Source: Otis tarda (taxonomy: Eukaryota > Chordata > Aves > Otidiformes > Otididae). Taken from it: a DNA stretch of 64,000 nt. The stretch covers positions 8,758,001 to 8,822,000 of the forward strand of contig CM048554.1 of assembly GCA_026413225.1 (NCBI GenBank), in the 5' to 3' direction. The notes under the pieces were generated by a model. It ran no database searches. It had not been told where the DNA came from and saw only the letters and a program-made list of their open reading frames with translations. Position numbers and translations under genes: made by a program. Below, in pieces: positions 8,896 to 21,467 of this stretch (positions are counted from its first letter, which is position 1; every line of letters begins with the position of its first letter).

Positions 8896-10018
8896 TGTCG
8901 TAGCCCCGATCAGGACCAGACTACGCAGTCTCTCTCTCACTCCCCCCACCTTCCGAGAGAACAGGGAGAGAAAATATAAGGAAAAACGGCTCGAGGTTTG
9001 AGATAAGGACAGGGAGAAATCCTTAAAGTTACCGTTACGGGAAAAACAGACTCGACTTGGGGAAAACTATTCATTTATTACTACAAACAGCAGGATAATC
9101 AGACAGAGAACAAGATAACCTCCCCCCACCCCTCCCTCTTCCTGTGCTTAACATTATCTCTGCCACCTTCCCCCCCCGAGCGGCACAGGGTGGGAAGAGG
9201 GAATGGGGATTGCGGTCAGTTCATCATGTGTTGTTTTACGCCGCTGCTTCATGGTCGGGGTAAGAGCTCCTCACATTCCTCCCCTGCTCTGTTGTGGGGT
9301 CCCACCCATACGCTATAATCCTTCCTGAAACTGCTCCGGCGTGGGTCATCTCTTCCACGGAGTACAGTCTCTCCAGAACAGCTGTCCCAGCGGGCCCTCC
9401 ACGGGCCACAGCCGCCTTCAGGCATCCACCTCCCCCGGTACGGGGTCCTTCACGGGCTCCAAGTGGATCTCTGCTCCTCCATGGACCTCCATGGGGCTGC
9501 AGGGGGACAACCTGCTCCACCATGGTTGTCACCACAGGCTGCAGAGGAATCTTGGCCAGGAGCCGCATTACTCCTGCCCCTCCTTCTGAACTGACCTTGA
9601 CATCTGCAGCCGTTCCTCACAACAGGCTGACAGATGTCTATCCGGATACTTTTTATATCTTATTCACTTCTCATCTCCTCTCCACTTCTTGCAGCCGGGT
9701 CGGACCTGTTCGGGCCCAGTTGGCCGCCTGGCCTGCAAGGCCCATGAGGCCTGTGCCTCTCCCTCTGCACCTCTGCCCCCGCTCAGCTTCACATCTTCTC
9801 TGCTATCTTTTTTTTTTTTTCCTGTTTTTACCCTTCTTAAATACCTTATCGCAGAGGCGTTATCACAGAACATTCTGCTACCAATCGGCTCGCCCCTGGC
9901 CAGCAGCAGGTCCGCCCTAGGCCCGGCCGAGTCCACTGAACAAAGGGGAGCGACTTCTAGCAGTTTCCTACAGAAGCTACCACCTTAGGCCCCCTCCTCA
10001 ATAAACAAAACCACAACA
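8896..10018 (-). mobile_element. Solo LTR 2 of the 1.1-kb ERV family
   Basis: Same family as 5275-6420. Perfect 5-bp target duplication CTCCC at 8891-8895 and 10019-10023. The ends are TGTCGTAG...CCACAACA, with five bases of the usual TTCAGCCCC word missing just inside the left end. TATA-like complement at 9836-9843 and poly(A) complement at 9074-9079. It is missing short stretches relative to LTR 1, for example GCGAGAGGCCAGAGGGTGAG. No internal retroviral genes. Confidence 0.93.
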
Positions 10019-13000
10019 CTCCCATATACTGTGTATAACTCAGTGCTGTATTTGGATCTTATGATACTTATAAAATCTTTTTCTAGTCTGTCTCAGCTTT
10101 TACGTCTTTTACTCAGTGTGTATGCTTTGAGCTGAATAGTACTGGGTTTGCATCTCTGGTTTATCTGGAGTTCAACTTGCTCCCCTCTGAGCAGGGAGGC
10201 ACTGTTACAGGGGACTGGAAATCTCTGCTAAGGCTTTAAGAGTTCAGGATTTTTTTCTGTAAATGGAGAGCACTCATCTGCACCACTTTGCTAATTGTAG
10301 ATTGTACTGTGATTAAAAGGATTTAGAAGGAGAAATTGGAAAGGAAATGAAGCTTAAAAACAAAAGAGCAACAAAAAGCCCATGGGGTTCCCTAGCAACA
10401 GGATTTCATAGAGTTTTCTAGTGCGAGACTGCTTTTTGAGAATTTGCCCAAAATCCAGAATCAATCCTCTGCTTTCCACTTGGGGGCATAGGAAGGATAA
10501 GTAAATGATTTCACTGGCCCTGGCCATGGTGAGGAATGGAAGGCCGAGAGATGCTCTCCAGGAATCATGTACTTTAGAGTTCTGCTTTTGATTCTTCAGC
10601 GACCCTCTAGAGATGTGTTCACCTCTTAATTATGTTCTGTTATATATTGTCTTGTTTATTCTCTCTTTTTTCCCTTCTCAGAATTTTGTTCTAAAACCCT
10701 ACACTGAAATCAAGCTAACCAACCTGTAATGCTCAGATCATCTACTCCTCCTGCCCATTCCTCAGATACAGGTTCAAATGTGATGTTCTTTACTCAGTGG
10801 TAAAACCCTTTGCTTTGTGGGCATAATATTCAATCCTTCCTACCATTTCTGGAAATTACTTTTTTTTTCTCATTTTCAGCACAGAAAATAAAATGATCTA
10901 ATTTATGTAATTTTGTTTCTGTGTAATAATTTCAATTTCCTAATACTTCCTAGCCACCCAGTCCTTGTTAATGTGGTTCACTTTATCCTCTTTCATGGCT
11001 AAGGGTTCACTTTGTTTTGCGACTTTCCTTTGAGTAACATTTTTCCCCAGTCTTCCTTCAATGGTGCAATGAGCCAACCAGAAACAAATAGTGAGCTCCT
11101 GTGAGGCAAATGGAAGTACTCTCTGTATTGAGCTCAAGCAAATGCCTTCTCATTTGCTGTAGTTATAGTTGCCAGTGCTCAGCTTATATTTTTCCACAGG
11201 TCTTGTCACATCAGTCTTGAAAAGATATGAGAGCTCATATCATTTTATAGAAGTACCAGAGAAAAAAGAGATTCCCTAATATTTGCAGCATTAGAATTTC
11301 CAGTTCCAGGATTTGTTTTATACTACTGAGATTAACTTTTAAAGTGCAAGGTACAAGTTTGATTGGCTCTCTAGTCTAAAACTTACCTGCTTTTCTTAAG
11401 CAGTAGAAAAGACACCTGGATTTTCAGGACTATGTTTTAAGACTTTGCTCATGGCCTTTTGTTTAGACTCCCAGAGAGGCCTGTTCTTTTCCAACTGTAT
11501 ATACATAGAAGTCCTTGGCATCCCTATGAGGCTTATCCACAAATTCTTCCATTACAAATAGCATTGTGATTACAATAGTTAAGAAAAAAAGTAATGAGAA
11601 TTTTAAGTTGAGAGGTATAACTAATGTTTATCCAACCCTGTGGCACTGCAAAAACACTTCCTTATATAAATTGCCTTGTGTACACACTGTACACATCTCC
11701 TTGTGCTCTAGATACGAGAGGCAGCCTGTGACTGCACTTTGTTAGCTGGCAGCACTGAATTATGACCTAAATTAAAACTTCATATGCACAGGTACAGTGC
11801 CACATTCAGCTTTAGTTCATGCGACTATGTAGGATAATGGGTTGCTATGGTAAAAATTGCAGTGATGACAGGCCATGTGACGTCAAGCTAATATAAGATG
11901 GTTTAAGCAAAATGAAGATAATGCATTGAGCTAAATATTAGGCTGATATTTTGGATGAATAATGCTCTTTATACTTAATGAAAGGAAATACTAGTCTACC
12001 TACATTATTTCTCTTTGGCCAGTGAATCCAGACCAGATGGGGCTCATGTAAATATCTGGCCATTTGTTTTGATCAGTGTGCTCAGAAAAATGGGATCTAA
12101 TTGACAGAGAAGCATTGTTATTTCATTTCATGCAGGCAATTTATAAATTTCCTAAGATTAAGCTGAATCACAGATGCTCCTGTAAGTGGAAGAATAGTGT
12201 GTTTAGAGGAAAAACGATTATGCCCAGGGAGATGTGTTGGTCCTCACTTTTGTTATCCAACTTTCCTAAATCTACTATTGTTACTCTTTTGAGAAGTATG
12301 AGGTAGAATTTTCATAAGTTTTCAAGATTTGTAGAAGCTCAGTGAAGGCTAGTGGAGTCACACCAGGCTTTATTAGGCATTAGGTTGTAAAGAAGAGAGG
12401 CGTACAAGTCCTATATCTGTTTTTTTTCAAGTGAGCTAAGATGAGATTTTTATTGTGGGATCTTTTAATGCCTGATTGTTCGTGTAGTAACAATTATCTT
12501 AAAATACCATGCTATTCCAGATAGGTACTCTTCTCACTGCTCATTTTATCATGCTTACAAACTAAAGCTTCATTATTATTTTTTTCTAATTTGTCTTTCT
12601 CACTACAGTTGTGAGTAAACTGCAAGACAGACTGCAGTAAATTAGTTACTATTTTTTAGTTCTGAGGAATGAAGATATTGAGAGATGTTGTTATCAAATG
12701 ATCAAGTCACAACATGAGACTGCTTAGAAATACACTAAGAAGACGGTAAAATACCTGTTGAGAGGGCACCATGACACTTACATGTGGGGTTTTTTTTTTA
12801 TATCTGAAATTAACTTGAAGTTTTTGCTTGCAGGTGTTAAGCCACTTTTTATAAAGAGGATGCTAAAATGTTCTTCATGCCCTGGCAATGGTCAATTTAT
12901 AAAGTAATACATTAACAGCCATAAAATGAGTATGTGGGATGGAAAGTGGTAAATCTAATAGTTGTCTAAGGTGAGGTTTCAGTATTTTTCCTATATTAAA

Positions 13001-14304
13001 TAGAGCACATTAAGTACTGCAAACACTGTATCAGATTTAATAGTAGAGTTTTTGAAGGCTGTGTTTGTTCCTTGTTTTTACTTTTAGGAAGACACTGGCT
13101 AAATATTAAGTTGACTTCTACTCTGACAACTGGGGGAGGGGGCAGGAATCTGATAGAGCTTACTGAAGAGAGCTGGCTGGCTAGGCCACTGATTTTTTCA
13201 GAGGTATGTTCAGTGCCATAAGTAAGTCGAATTATGTACGTGTAGTCACAGCTATTCTTGCTCTGTCTTCGGAACTGCTGTGTGGTCACTTAGTAAGGAT
13301 GGTTGACAAGTGGACCAGTTTTCTGCCATTTGGGACTTTCGTTTAGTCAATGCATATGCTGATGTTCCCTTTCTTCTAGGAGCTCAATGTCACAGAATTC
13401 AGATTTCACTGACATCTGTTTGTGGTTTTATGAACCCTTCTCACATTGTTCTTATGACTTCCTATGTCCTACCAACAACAAAAAATTGTGAGCCCAAACC
13501 AGGAAATAAATCTACATAAGCTTACTGGCTTGCCTACCATGCTGTTGCTCAGCAGAAAATGGATATGAAACTTGCTTGAGTCTGTAAGAGTAAGAAAATT
13601 TTATTGGGATGGATAAAATGGAGAAAGAGCAATATCACATTTAAAGGATATTTATTTTACTATCATTCAGCTCTTAATCCCTTTTTTTTCTGAAGATAGC
13701 CATAAGCTTAACGTATGATGTCTTTTCTTTTCTTTTTCTTAAAGGATGAAAAAACCTTGCCCTTAACAGTTTGTTTACACTCTGAGCTGATTTCCTGTCT
13801 TGTGAACTCTTACACTACTGGGCTCAGTGAAATGGCTCAGGTTTCCTTAAATACTTGACCTTACATCCTTCCATTCATCACATCTTAAGCTTAACTTTCA
13901 TCCAGAAGTTATTTTCAAAACATTCTTTCAGCTTTTCTTCCTCTGGTTTCTTAAGTTTTTTTTCCCAAATGGATTTTTCTCAACTCTGCTGCATATTGGC
14001 TGAGGAATTAATCTTTTAAATCTGTAATATATAGATGGCTTCTGTGTTGCCTTTTCTCAAAGCAATACTGAAGCACAAGAACGCTGGTGGTGTGGTTTAG
14101 GAACCGGTAGGAACATATCACTGATACTCCCTAGTGCGTACACCTTCTCTGATGTTATTCTTACCCCTCCATATTCTCTTCGAGTTCTAAGTTTGGCTCA
14201 GGCTAGTGTGAAGCATTTACAATGAGTTATGACTGCTCCAAATCATCATCACTGGGAGGAAGATGGTATATTTTTAAAATGTTTTCGGACAAGCTTTTAT
14301 ACCT

Positions 14305-14530
14305 TGCTTTGCTTTTTCTTGACTGTCTTACATCTCTACACTACATCCACGTTTACTATATATAGTGTGTATTTCATTTGTTAGATAACTGTTCTCTGTT
14401 TTCTGTTACTCCTAAAATGATTTTTACCCAGCTCTTGGCTTTGCATTTATTTTTATCTATGCATTGGCAAATTCTTTTTAACTTTGGGATCTTCAGTGTC
14501 AGCCATACCACCCCATACCTGTATGCCCTA
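14305..14530 (+). repeat. Unnamed dispersed repeat, copy 1
   Basis: Aligns by eye with 40480-40690 in the same orientation. Both have TTTGCTTTTTCTT, then a CTACA-CTCCACA-like block and the exact word TTTACTATATAT (14352-14363 here). Some 40-45 bp later comes the exact word TGTTACTCCTAAA (14404-14416). The 3' part is looser. I do not recognise the family; it could be an old interspersed element or an ancient duplication. Confidence 0.55.
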
Positions 14531-17500
14531 CACCAGGGGATGTTAGTATATTTGTGTGGGTGGTTTTGTTTGGGATTTTTGTGTGTGGTGGTGTGGGTTG
14601 TTGTGCGCTTTTTAAAAAATTATTTTTAAAGAGTAGTCGCTTTTAGGATGTCTAGGATGTCTTCAACTGAAGGGTGATGTGTGGCCTTAGCAGAGCAGCT
14701 GCTGGGATAAGCCAGCAAATCTTCTAGAGCTTGTCCTTCCCAGCCCTGACCCCAGATGTTTCCAGTGGATACCCGGACCCTCTTCTGAGTCACTCCGTGC
14801 AGAAAAGACCCTGTACCCATTGGGGAAATCCTGTGGTGGTTACTACAACAATGGGAATAGCAAAGATCAGCTAATACCGTTGAGGGAGGTCATAGTTTAA
14901 AAGTCTCTTTGGTGACTATGTAAAAAAACCTTTATGGGCCCGAAGGTTGAATTTTTACTTCCTTTATTCTAAGATATTAAGAAATTTGAGTAGCTTGCAG
15001 TGAATACTGTAGAATAATGCAGGCTAAGGCACAGGCACAAAATCTACTTTTCTACTCCTGCTGCTATGATGGCAGCTTTAAAAAAAAAATTTAAAAAGCT
15101 ATATCTATATTCTTCCCATGTCAAAACAAAACCATCCTCTGCCCCTCTAACTGCAACACCAAAAACACCTTCAGTAGAATTTTAATGTAGATTTTAACAG
15201 GATTGAATTAGGGGAGAATTAGGCTATCAAGCAAACTGACAGATGTCTTTTTTTCTACAGAGAAAGCAGTTAAGTACAGAATATTATACCAACCTCCAGC
15301 TATTGAATCAATTGGATTCCCATCCCTTTCCTTCTCTGCCTCCTGTCTTTTCCACCTAGGCGGCCAGGTTAATTCTCTGGATACACACATCCTGGACTGC
15401 TGCCTTCAAAGACTGAGAAGCTGGTTGGTGCTAGCTGGGGTTCACTGCTCAGAAGTGTAGGGACAAGTATGGCTTTTTGGTTCATAACCTGATGGAGATT
15501 TCATAACTGCTGCAGTACCCTGGTCTGTAGGAGGGTATATTTTCTGCCAGTTTGCCCCTACACAGTCAGCAGTGTCAGTTGCAGTTCCCCAGGCAGTGTT
15601 TGAAAGCAGTACAGCGCTTAGTACACCTTGCACTGTTCTTGTCTGAGTTTACTACTGTCACTCTCTCCTCCTGCCCCATCTGCCATCTTCTCCACTTTCT
15701 GCCATCAGCTGGTCTTTTCCTGTCCCTCATAATCACTTTCTTACTCTCAGCCTATTCCAATCAAATGACTTTACTGTATTATGCTGAGAAGAGTAAGAAC
15801 AAATTGAGAAGAGATGAATATGCAAATAATGATTCAACAATGTTCTCTTGATCAGGATTTAGATGCATCATTGGAAATACAAGACTGTTAGTTGGACTAT
15901 GTATTCTTTTCATAAAACTGTGATGCCATTGTGCTAAAATGAGGCAGTGGAAAATCTGAGGTTTCTTTCTGCCCTCTAAAAACACTCAATGAAGCAAAGT
16001 TCCTTAAGGAAGCTTGGAAGTGAAGGTACTTTCTGGTTTATATATTTATTTCTCATCTTCCACAAGTTTGTGTGGAACAGAGGTGTAGACTTCTGCAGTG
16101 GTGGGAGCTTTATCCACCACTACACAATACTACAATCTGTTCTCCTTTTGATAAGCAAAATAATTGGATTTCTGTAGTCAGCCATCATTGTGTTGCATTT
16201 TGAGGACTTGGTAAACAGCACTGTCTGCCAAGTCTTATGTCTTAAAATTGTTGGAAACTAGAATGTTGCTCTTAAAAGTGCTTTAGATTTCTGCATCATC
16301 CAAGTGTTTCTTGGACAGCTGAATTTGTTCTTGTTTGTAGGTGCAATGTTTCAAATTTGTTTTCAGAATTAATTTGAAAGTTATTGAAGATCAAGTACAG
16401 AGTGTTTCTTTATTATGTGTGCCTCATGTAAGCTTCCAGGAGAGAGCACCTCCTTAGTTTTTAGCTCTTCTAATCAGAAATGTGACCTGCTGTTCATGTT
16501 TTTCAAGATGTAAACTCCTAATTTTTAGCACCTTTCCTAGGAATGTATTCAAATGGGCTCCCTTAGCAGTGGTTTGTGGAAATGGACAATTCCAGCTAAG
16601 TGGGCATCATGGCAAGCTCCTGTCTGTCTCTCTCTTTTGTTTTGTTTTGTTTTTAATAGCAAAATAAAGAGAATATGAGAGCTGCTAGGGCTTGACCATG
16701 TGTCGATAGACTCCCGGTGAGTGACAGTATTTCAAAGCTGAATGTCCCAGCCAATTCATTCCTGTTACTTCAGAGAAAAAGACATAAGGAAGAAGCCTCA
16801 GATACAGTCTTATTTGTAGGGTTGTGAAGAAGTTGTAAACGGCCCAGAGAACTTGAGTCAGTCCCTTAGGTTCTGTTTCAAAGTCTGCAAATAAATATAG
16901 GTTCTGATAAGCCAGTGTTTGCCAGTAAGTCAGTGAGAAAGCTCAGGTACACACAGAGAAGCACTTTCAGGTGGAGGTCAAAACTTGAACCTGGCTTTTG
17001 GTTTAGTTAATTTTCTTTTTTTCTGCTTGCTTCAGCAGCCCACATAGCCATCATTTCCCAATTGGAAGATGCATTTGAAGCCTGGAATTAAATGATGCAT
17101 GTCAATGATGGCAGATATTGCACTACCGTGATTATCACAGTTGTGGTAGGTCCACCCTAGTGCTCAGTGAAATCAGTGGGCTCCCTTGGACTTCAGTGAG
17201 CTCTGCCTCATTGAGGCAGAAGGAAATACATTTTCCTGCTTCTGATTTGAATTGGGAACTCTTTAACCTAGCTGTACTTCTGCGTACAGGCCTGTATTTT
17301 TAAGTGCCCTTTCCATGAGAGCTTGTATTTTTATATCCTTCTGTGCAAGTGCAAAATTGGAGGAAAAATAAAGCTTTAGTTGAAAGTAGTTTCACATATG
17401 TATAGTATTGCACACTAGATTCTTTCAAACCACTGAAGCTTTCAGATTTTTTTATTCCCCCTCAGCATTTGTCCTCTGGATGTTTTCTTCCCCTCACTGA

Positions 17501-18102
17501 GTGTTTTGTTGTTCCCTCTCAACCCCAAATTTTTCCGTGTATTTATTTTATCTGATTTTTTAGCGTTACATTTAGTAGTCTTTCATCCTTGCTTAGACCT
17601 GGAAGGCATTACCATAATCAGAATTTGCACTAGGAATTGATGCAGAGAATAGCTGATTTAAGCATATATTTTTGTTTTCAGTACTGAAGTCCCTTTTTCG
17701 CCATATGGCCTAACAGGAGTTTGAATGTTAGCAGTCAAAATTATATGAACCAATATGTGTCTAATCTGAAATACAGCAGTCTTATTTTTTTTTTTTCTGT
17801 CCAGGGACAATAATCTAGTTCTAGATTGCATTTATTTAATAAGATTTTTTTTTTCTTCTCTAATATAAAAAATAAACTCCTTTCAGTAAAGCAAACAGAC
17901 TAGGCGAAGCTTGTATGATTTGTTAATTTATCTAGTGTGGCTGCCAGGGAATGGGACCCAAGACTTTCGTCAGCTGCTTTGAAAAATGTATGTTTGCTTT
18001 CATAATGGAGCTAGAGTGTAGGCGAGTGTATGAGGTGGGGAGCTGGCTTATCTCTTTACGCAGAAAATGTTCTTAAGAAAACATGCTGATTCGTGCATCA
18101 AT

Positions 18103-18119
18103 CATAATTAGTAATTATG
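18103..18119. promoter_or_regulatory. Palindromic double TAATTA site
   Basis: Perfect inverted repeat with 8-bp arms (CATAATTA and TAATTATG) around one G, giving two TAATTA homeodomain-type cores 1 bp apart. The surrounding bases (about 18060-18130) are unique sequence. Binding is inference; chance occurrence in AT-rich DNA is possible. Confidence 0.3.
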
Positions 18120-18338
18120 TCAATTTCTGAAAAAGAGGGAAAGTCAAATACAACTGAAAGGACTGCATCTTTCCCCCCTCTTGTAGAAAGCACTACTTCA
18201 GACCTAAGCTAGTAAGGACAAGAGAAAATTAGCAGAAACAGGAATACGAAATGAGTTGAGCAGTTTAAGTTATTTTCAGTTCTAGCATGAAAAATACTAG
18301 GTTTTGGTCCATTTCTAGTATAAATTGATTTAGCTCCT

Positions 18339-19483
18339 TGTCGTAGTTCAGCCCTGATCAGGACCAGACTACGCAGTCTCTCTCTCACTCCCCCCACCCT
18401 CCGAGAGAACAGGGAGAGAAAATATAAGGAAAAACGGCTCGAGGTTTGAGATAAGGACAGGGAGAAATCCTTAAAGTTACCGTCACGGGCAAAACAGACT
18501 GGACTTGGGAAAAACTATTCATTTATTACTACAAACAGCAGGATAATGAGACAGAGAACAAGATAACCTCCATCCACCCCTCCCTCTTCCCAAGCTTAAC
18601 ATTATCTCTACTACCTTCCCCCCCTGAGCAGCACAGGGGGGAAGAGGGAATGGGGGTTGCAGTCAGTTCATCATACGTTGTTTCATGCCGCTGCTTCATG
18701 GTCGGGGGAAGAACTCCTCACATTCCTCCCCTGCTCCATCGTGGGGTCCCTCCCACGGGCCACAGTCCTTCGTGGAACTGCTCCGGCGTGGGTCATCTCT
18801 TCCACGGAGTACAGTCTCTCCAGAACGGCTGTCCCAGCGGGCCCTCCACGGGCCACAGCCACCTTCAGGCATCCACCTCCCCCGGTACGGGGTCCTTCAC
18901 GGGCTCCAAGTGGATCTCTGCTCCTCCGTGGACCTCCATGGGCTGCAGGGGGACAACCTGCTCCACCATGGTCGTCACCACAGGCTGCAGGGGAATCTTG
19001 GCCAGGAGCCGCATTACTCCTCCCCCTCCTTCTGAACTGACCTTGGTGTCTGCAGCCGTTCCTCTCAACAGGCTGGTAGATGTCTCTCAGGATCTTTTTT
19101 ACATCACATCTTATTCACTTCTCATCTCCTTTCCACTTCTTGCAGCCGGGCCGGACCAAGTCGGGCCCAGTCGGCTGCCTGGCGAGAGGCCAGAGGGTGA
19201 GGCCTGCAAGGCCCATGAGGCCTGCGCCTCCCCCTCTGCCCCTCCGCCCCCGCTCAGCTTCTTCACATCTTCTCTTCTCTTTTTTTTCTCTGTTTTCCCC
19301 TTCTTAAATACGTTATCGCAGAGGCGTTATCACGGGACATTCTGCTACCAATCCGCTCGACCTTGGCCAGCAGCAGGTCCGCCCTAGGCCTGGCCAAGTC
19401 CACTGAACAAAGGGGAGCGACTTCTAGCAGTTTCCTACAGAAGCTACCACCTTAGGCCCCCCCTCACTAACAAAACCACGACA
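18339..19483 (-). mobile_element. Solo LTR 3 of the 1.1-kb ERV family
   Basis: Nearly identical to LTR 1 (5275-6420) over its length, which suggests recent activity. Ends TGTCGTAG...CCACGACA; perfect 5-bp target duplication CTCCT at 18334-18338 and 19484-19488. TATA-like complement at 19303-19310 and poly(A) complement at 18522-18527. No internal region. The different TSD rules out that LTR 1 and LTR 3 are two ends of one provirus or a block duplication. Confidence 0.94.
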
Positions 19484-19488
19484 CTCCT

Positions 19489-19710
19489 GTTCTGACCTTC
19501 TTTGTGGACTATGTCAAACTTTTACCAGAGGAGAATCTGATCTAATATAAAAAGTTTGCTCTAGTATGACATTAGGAGCTCTTGTGCCAGAGTTGTCAAA
19601 CTCAGTGTAACTTAGTTTAGCAAATTGCAATGTGAATTTGTAATGTGGATCTGCCTGAGGACACAGCAAATTTGTCATTCAAGCTATTGCAAGAAGTAAA
19701 GTTATTTTAT
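19489..19710. other. Unique spacer
   Basis: Short AT-rich stretch between LTR 3 and a CR1 tail; nothing recognised. Confidence 0.4.
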
Positions 19711-19786
19711 CATAGAATCATAGAATGGTTAAGGTTGGAAGGGACCTTCAAAGGTCAACTAGTCCAACCCCCCCCGCAAGGAGAGG
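19711..19786 (-). mobile_element. Very short CR1 3' tail
   Basis: Only the last 75 or so bases of CR1: CATAGAATCATAGAATGG, then GGTTGGAAGGGACCTTCAAA and CTAGTCCAACCCC. Extreme 5' truncation, no coding part. Confidence 0.85.
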
Positions 19787-21467
19787 AATGTCGAATGTCA
19801 AAGTGTAGTAATAAGGATAGATAGTATTATTTATGAAAATTATTTTTGTCTATTTTTCATCATACTGTGAAAGTTTTGAAAAGCAAAAGGTAGAACTGAG
19901 GTGTCAATAAAAGTCTGCATCTGTTCCATTCCACTTTTAAATTTCAGTGTAAATACAGATCAGGCATTTTGTCCCTCTAGCCCTTAAATGAGACCTCTTA
20001 AAGTTATTCATGCAAGAAATATTCCTTTTACTTGAAAGCAAATGATAGAGTAAGTTAATCTTTGTAGCATTCAGATTTCCATATATGGTGGTTCTTTTGC
20101 AAGATTGAAGCTACAGGTCATTATGACACAGAAAGCAAATACCGTATTCTTCTTACTGAAGTTAAGGAGATATGAAATGTTTGACAGTTTCCAAAATAGC
20201 TGCAGTTACGCTGTCTAAAAGATCAAATCTGGATGGAGGCTGCAGTGCCATAACATGAGTAGTAAGAAATACAATCACAGATTTTTTTTGTGTTGTTGGG
20301 TTTTAATGGTTTCCAGAAACTTCAACATCTAGTATGCTGATGTCAGAGTTGATACCCACTTTTCCTATCTCAAACACCACCTTTGTAGTTAACTGTGAAA
20401 TTTAATACATTAACTCAGTGATAAGGCTGAGGTATTATCTAGTAGTATAGATCTATTTTGGAAGGCAGTTCTTGAGATAAAGCAAGACTTCACAGCGATC
20501 TTTAACTCTACTGATTAACACAACCTCTGTAATCTCCTGTACTATGGGAAGGTGGGGTCATTAGCTCTAAGCTAAAAGGAACTAGCTAACTGATTTGCTA
20601 TAGAAATAACTGGTATATTAACACTTGCTGTCAGCAGTGATTTGCTGTTGGTTATTTTGTTAGACTATGGATTGTCTGTCTCAATAAAATATTTAGTACT
20701 GTGTGGGTTTTTTATGTGCATGGTATAGTCACCTCCCCTTCTTTCTCCCACACGACAGCATCAGTATTCAGAGCTCAACACTGCAAGACTGGAAATTCAG
20801 AGTTGACAGTGAATTCCCTGCAAACTTGGCTGTGCCCCTACCAGGGATGTTGCTGTATGCCACATCACCTTTGTTGGACTTTGCCATTTTGAGGTGAGTG
20901 TTGGTATCCCCTAGAAGAGTCACAAGCAGTGGCAGCAACAGATGCCTGCATATGGTGCTGCTGATCACGCTTGTAGCTGGACGCTGCATGATGTTTCCTT
21001 GTGCTGTGTTACTGAAATGGACTCAGCAAGGGTATTTTCAATCTAGGGTCTACCACATGCACACCCAGACACTTTGCTTCCTTTAAAAACACAGGTATTG
21101 AAAAAGTCTCAGTTATTCCTCACATAACTAGTAATAAAGGCAAGGGAGTCACTGGGAGTTGGGGAGGGAGCAGATCATGAGGTACTTCTAAAGGAAGATA
21201 GGTTAGAAATCAGAGGTAGCAGAGATATGAGAAGAAAGAGAACTCTGACATAAACTTCCCTTGTATTAGCTTTGCTGAGTTGCAGGCTACTAAAGAAATA
21301 TGCTGCAAACATTGTGTAATAAAATGCAATAACTCTGGGTACAGTGATTAAGACATGATTTCCTGTTTGGGGCACAAATGTTCTTCATGTGGAAGTGAAG
21401 TATTGCTTTCTACAAATAAAAAAAAATTATGCAGAATATTATGTAAAAGACACTGGGTTTATAATAA
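19787..21467. other. Unique AT-rich non-coding DNA
   Basis: No gene, RNA or repeat recognised. Short frames near 20701-21086 and 21175-21375 have no recognisable domain. Confidence 0.5.

Larger units (their letters stand above)
10019..18338. other. Unique AT-rich non-coding DNA
   Basis: About 8.3 kb with no supported gene; reading frames are short and show no recognised domain. It contains homopolymer and simple runs: a GT-rich stretch around 14545-14605, A-rich 15079-15098, and (TTTTG)n near 16638-16655. It also holds an old dispersed repeat copy (about 14305-14530, see separate entry) and a homeodomain-type palindrome (18103-18119). Introns or distal regulatory DNA of an unseen gene remain possible. 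Confidence 0.6.

Noticed and set aside
5275-10018. LTR 1 and LTR 2 as the two ends of one provirus
   Set aside because: The target duplications differ (CGTGG, CTCCC) and the DNA between is satellite and CR1, not retroviral genes.
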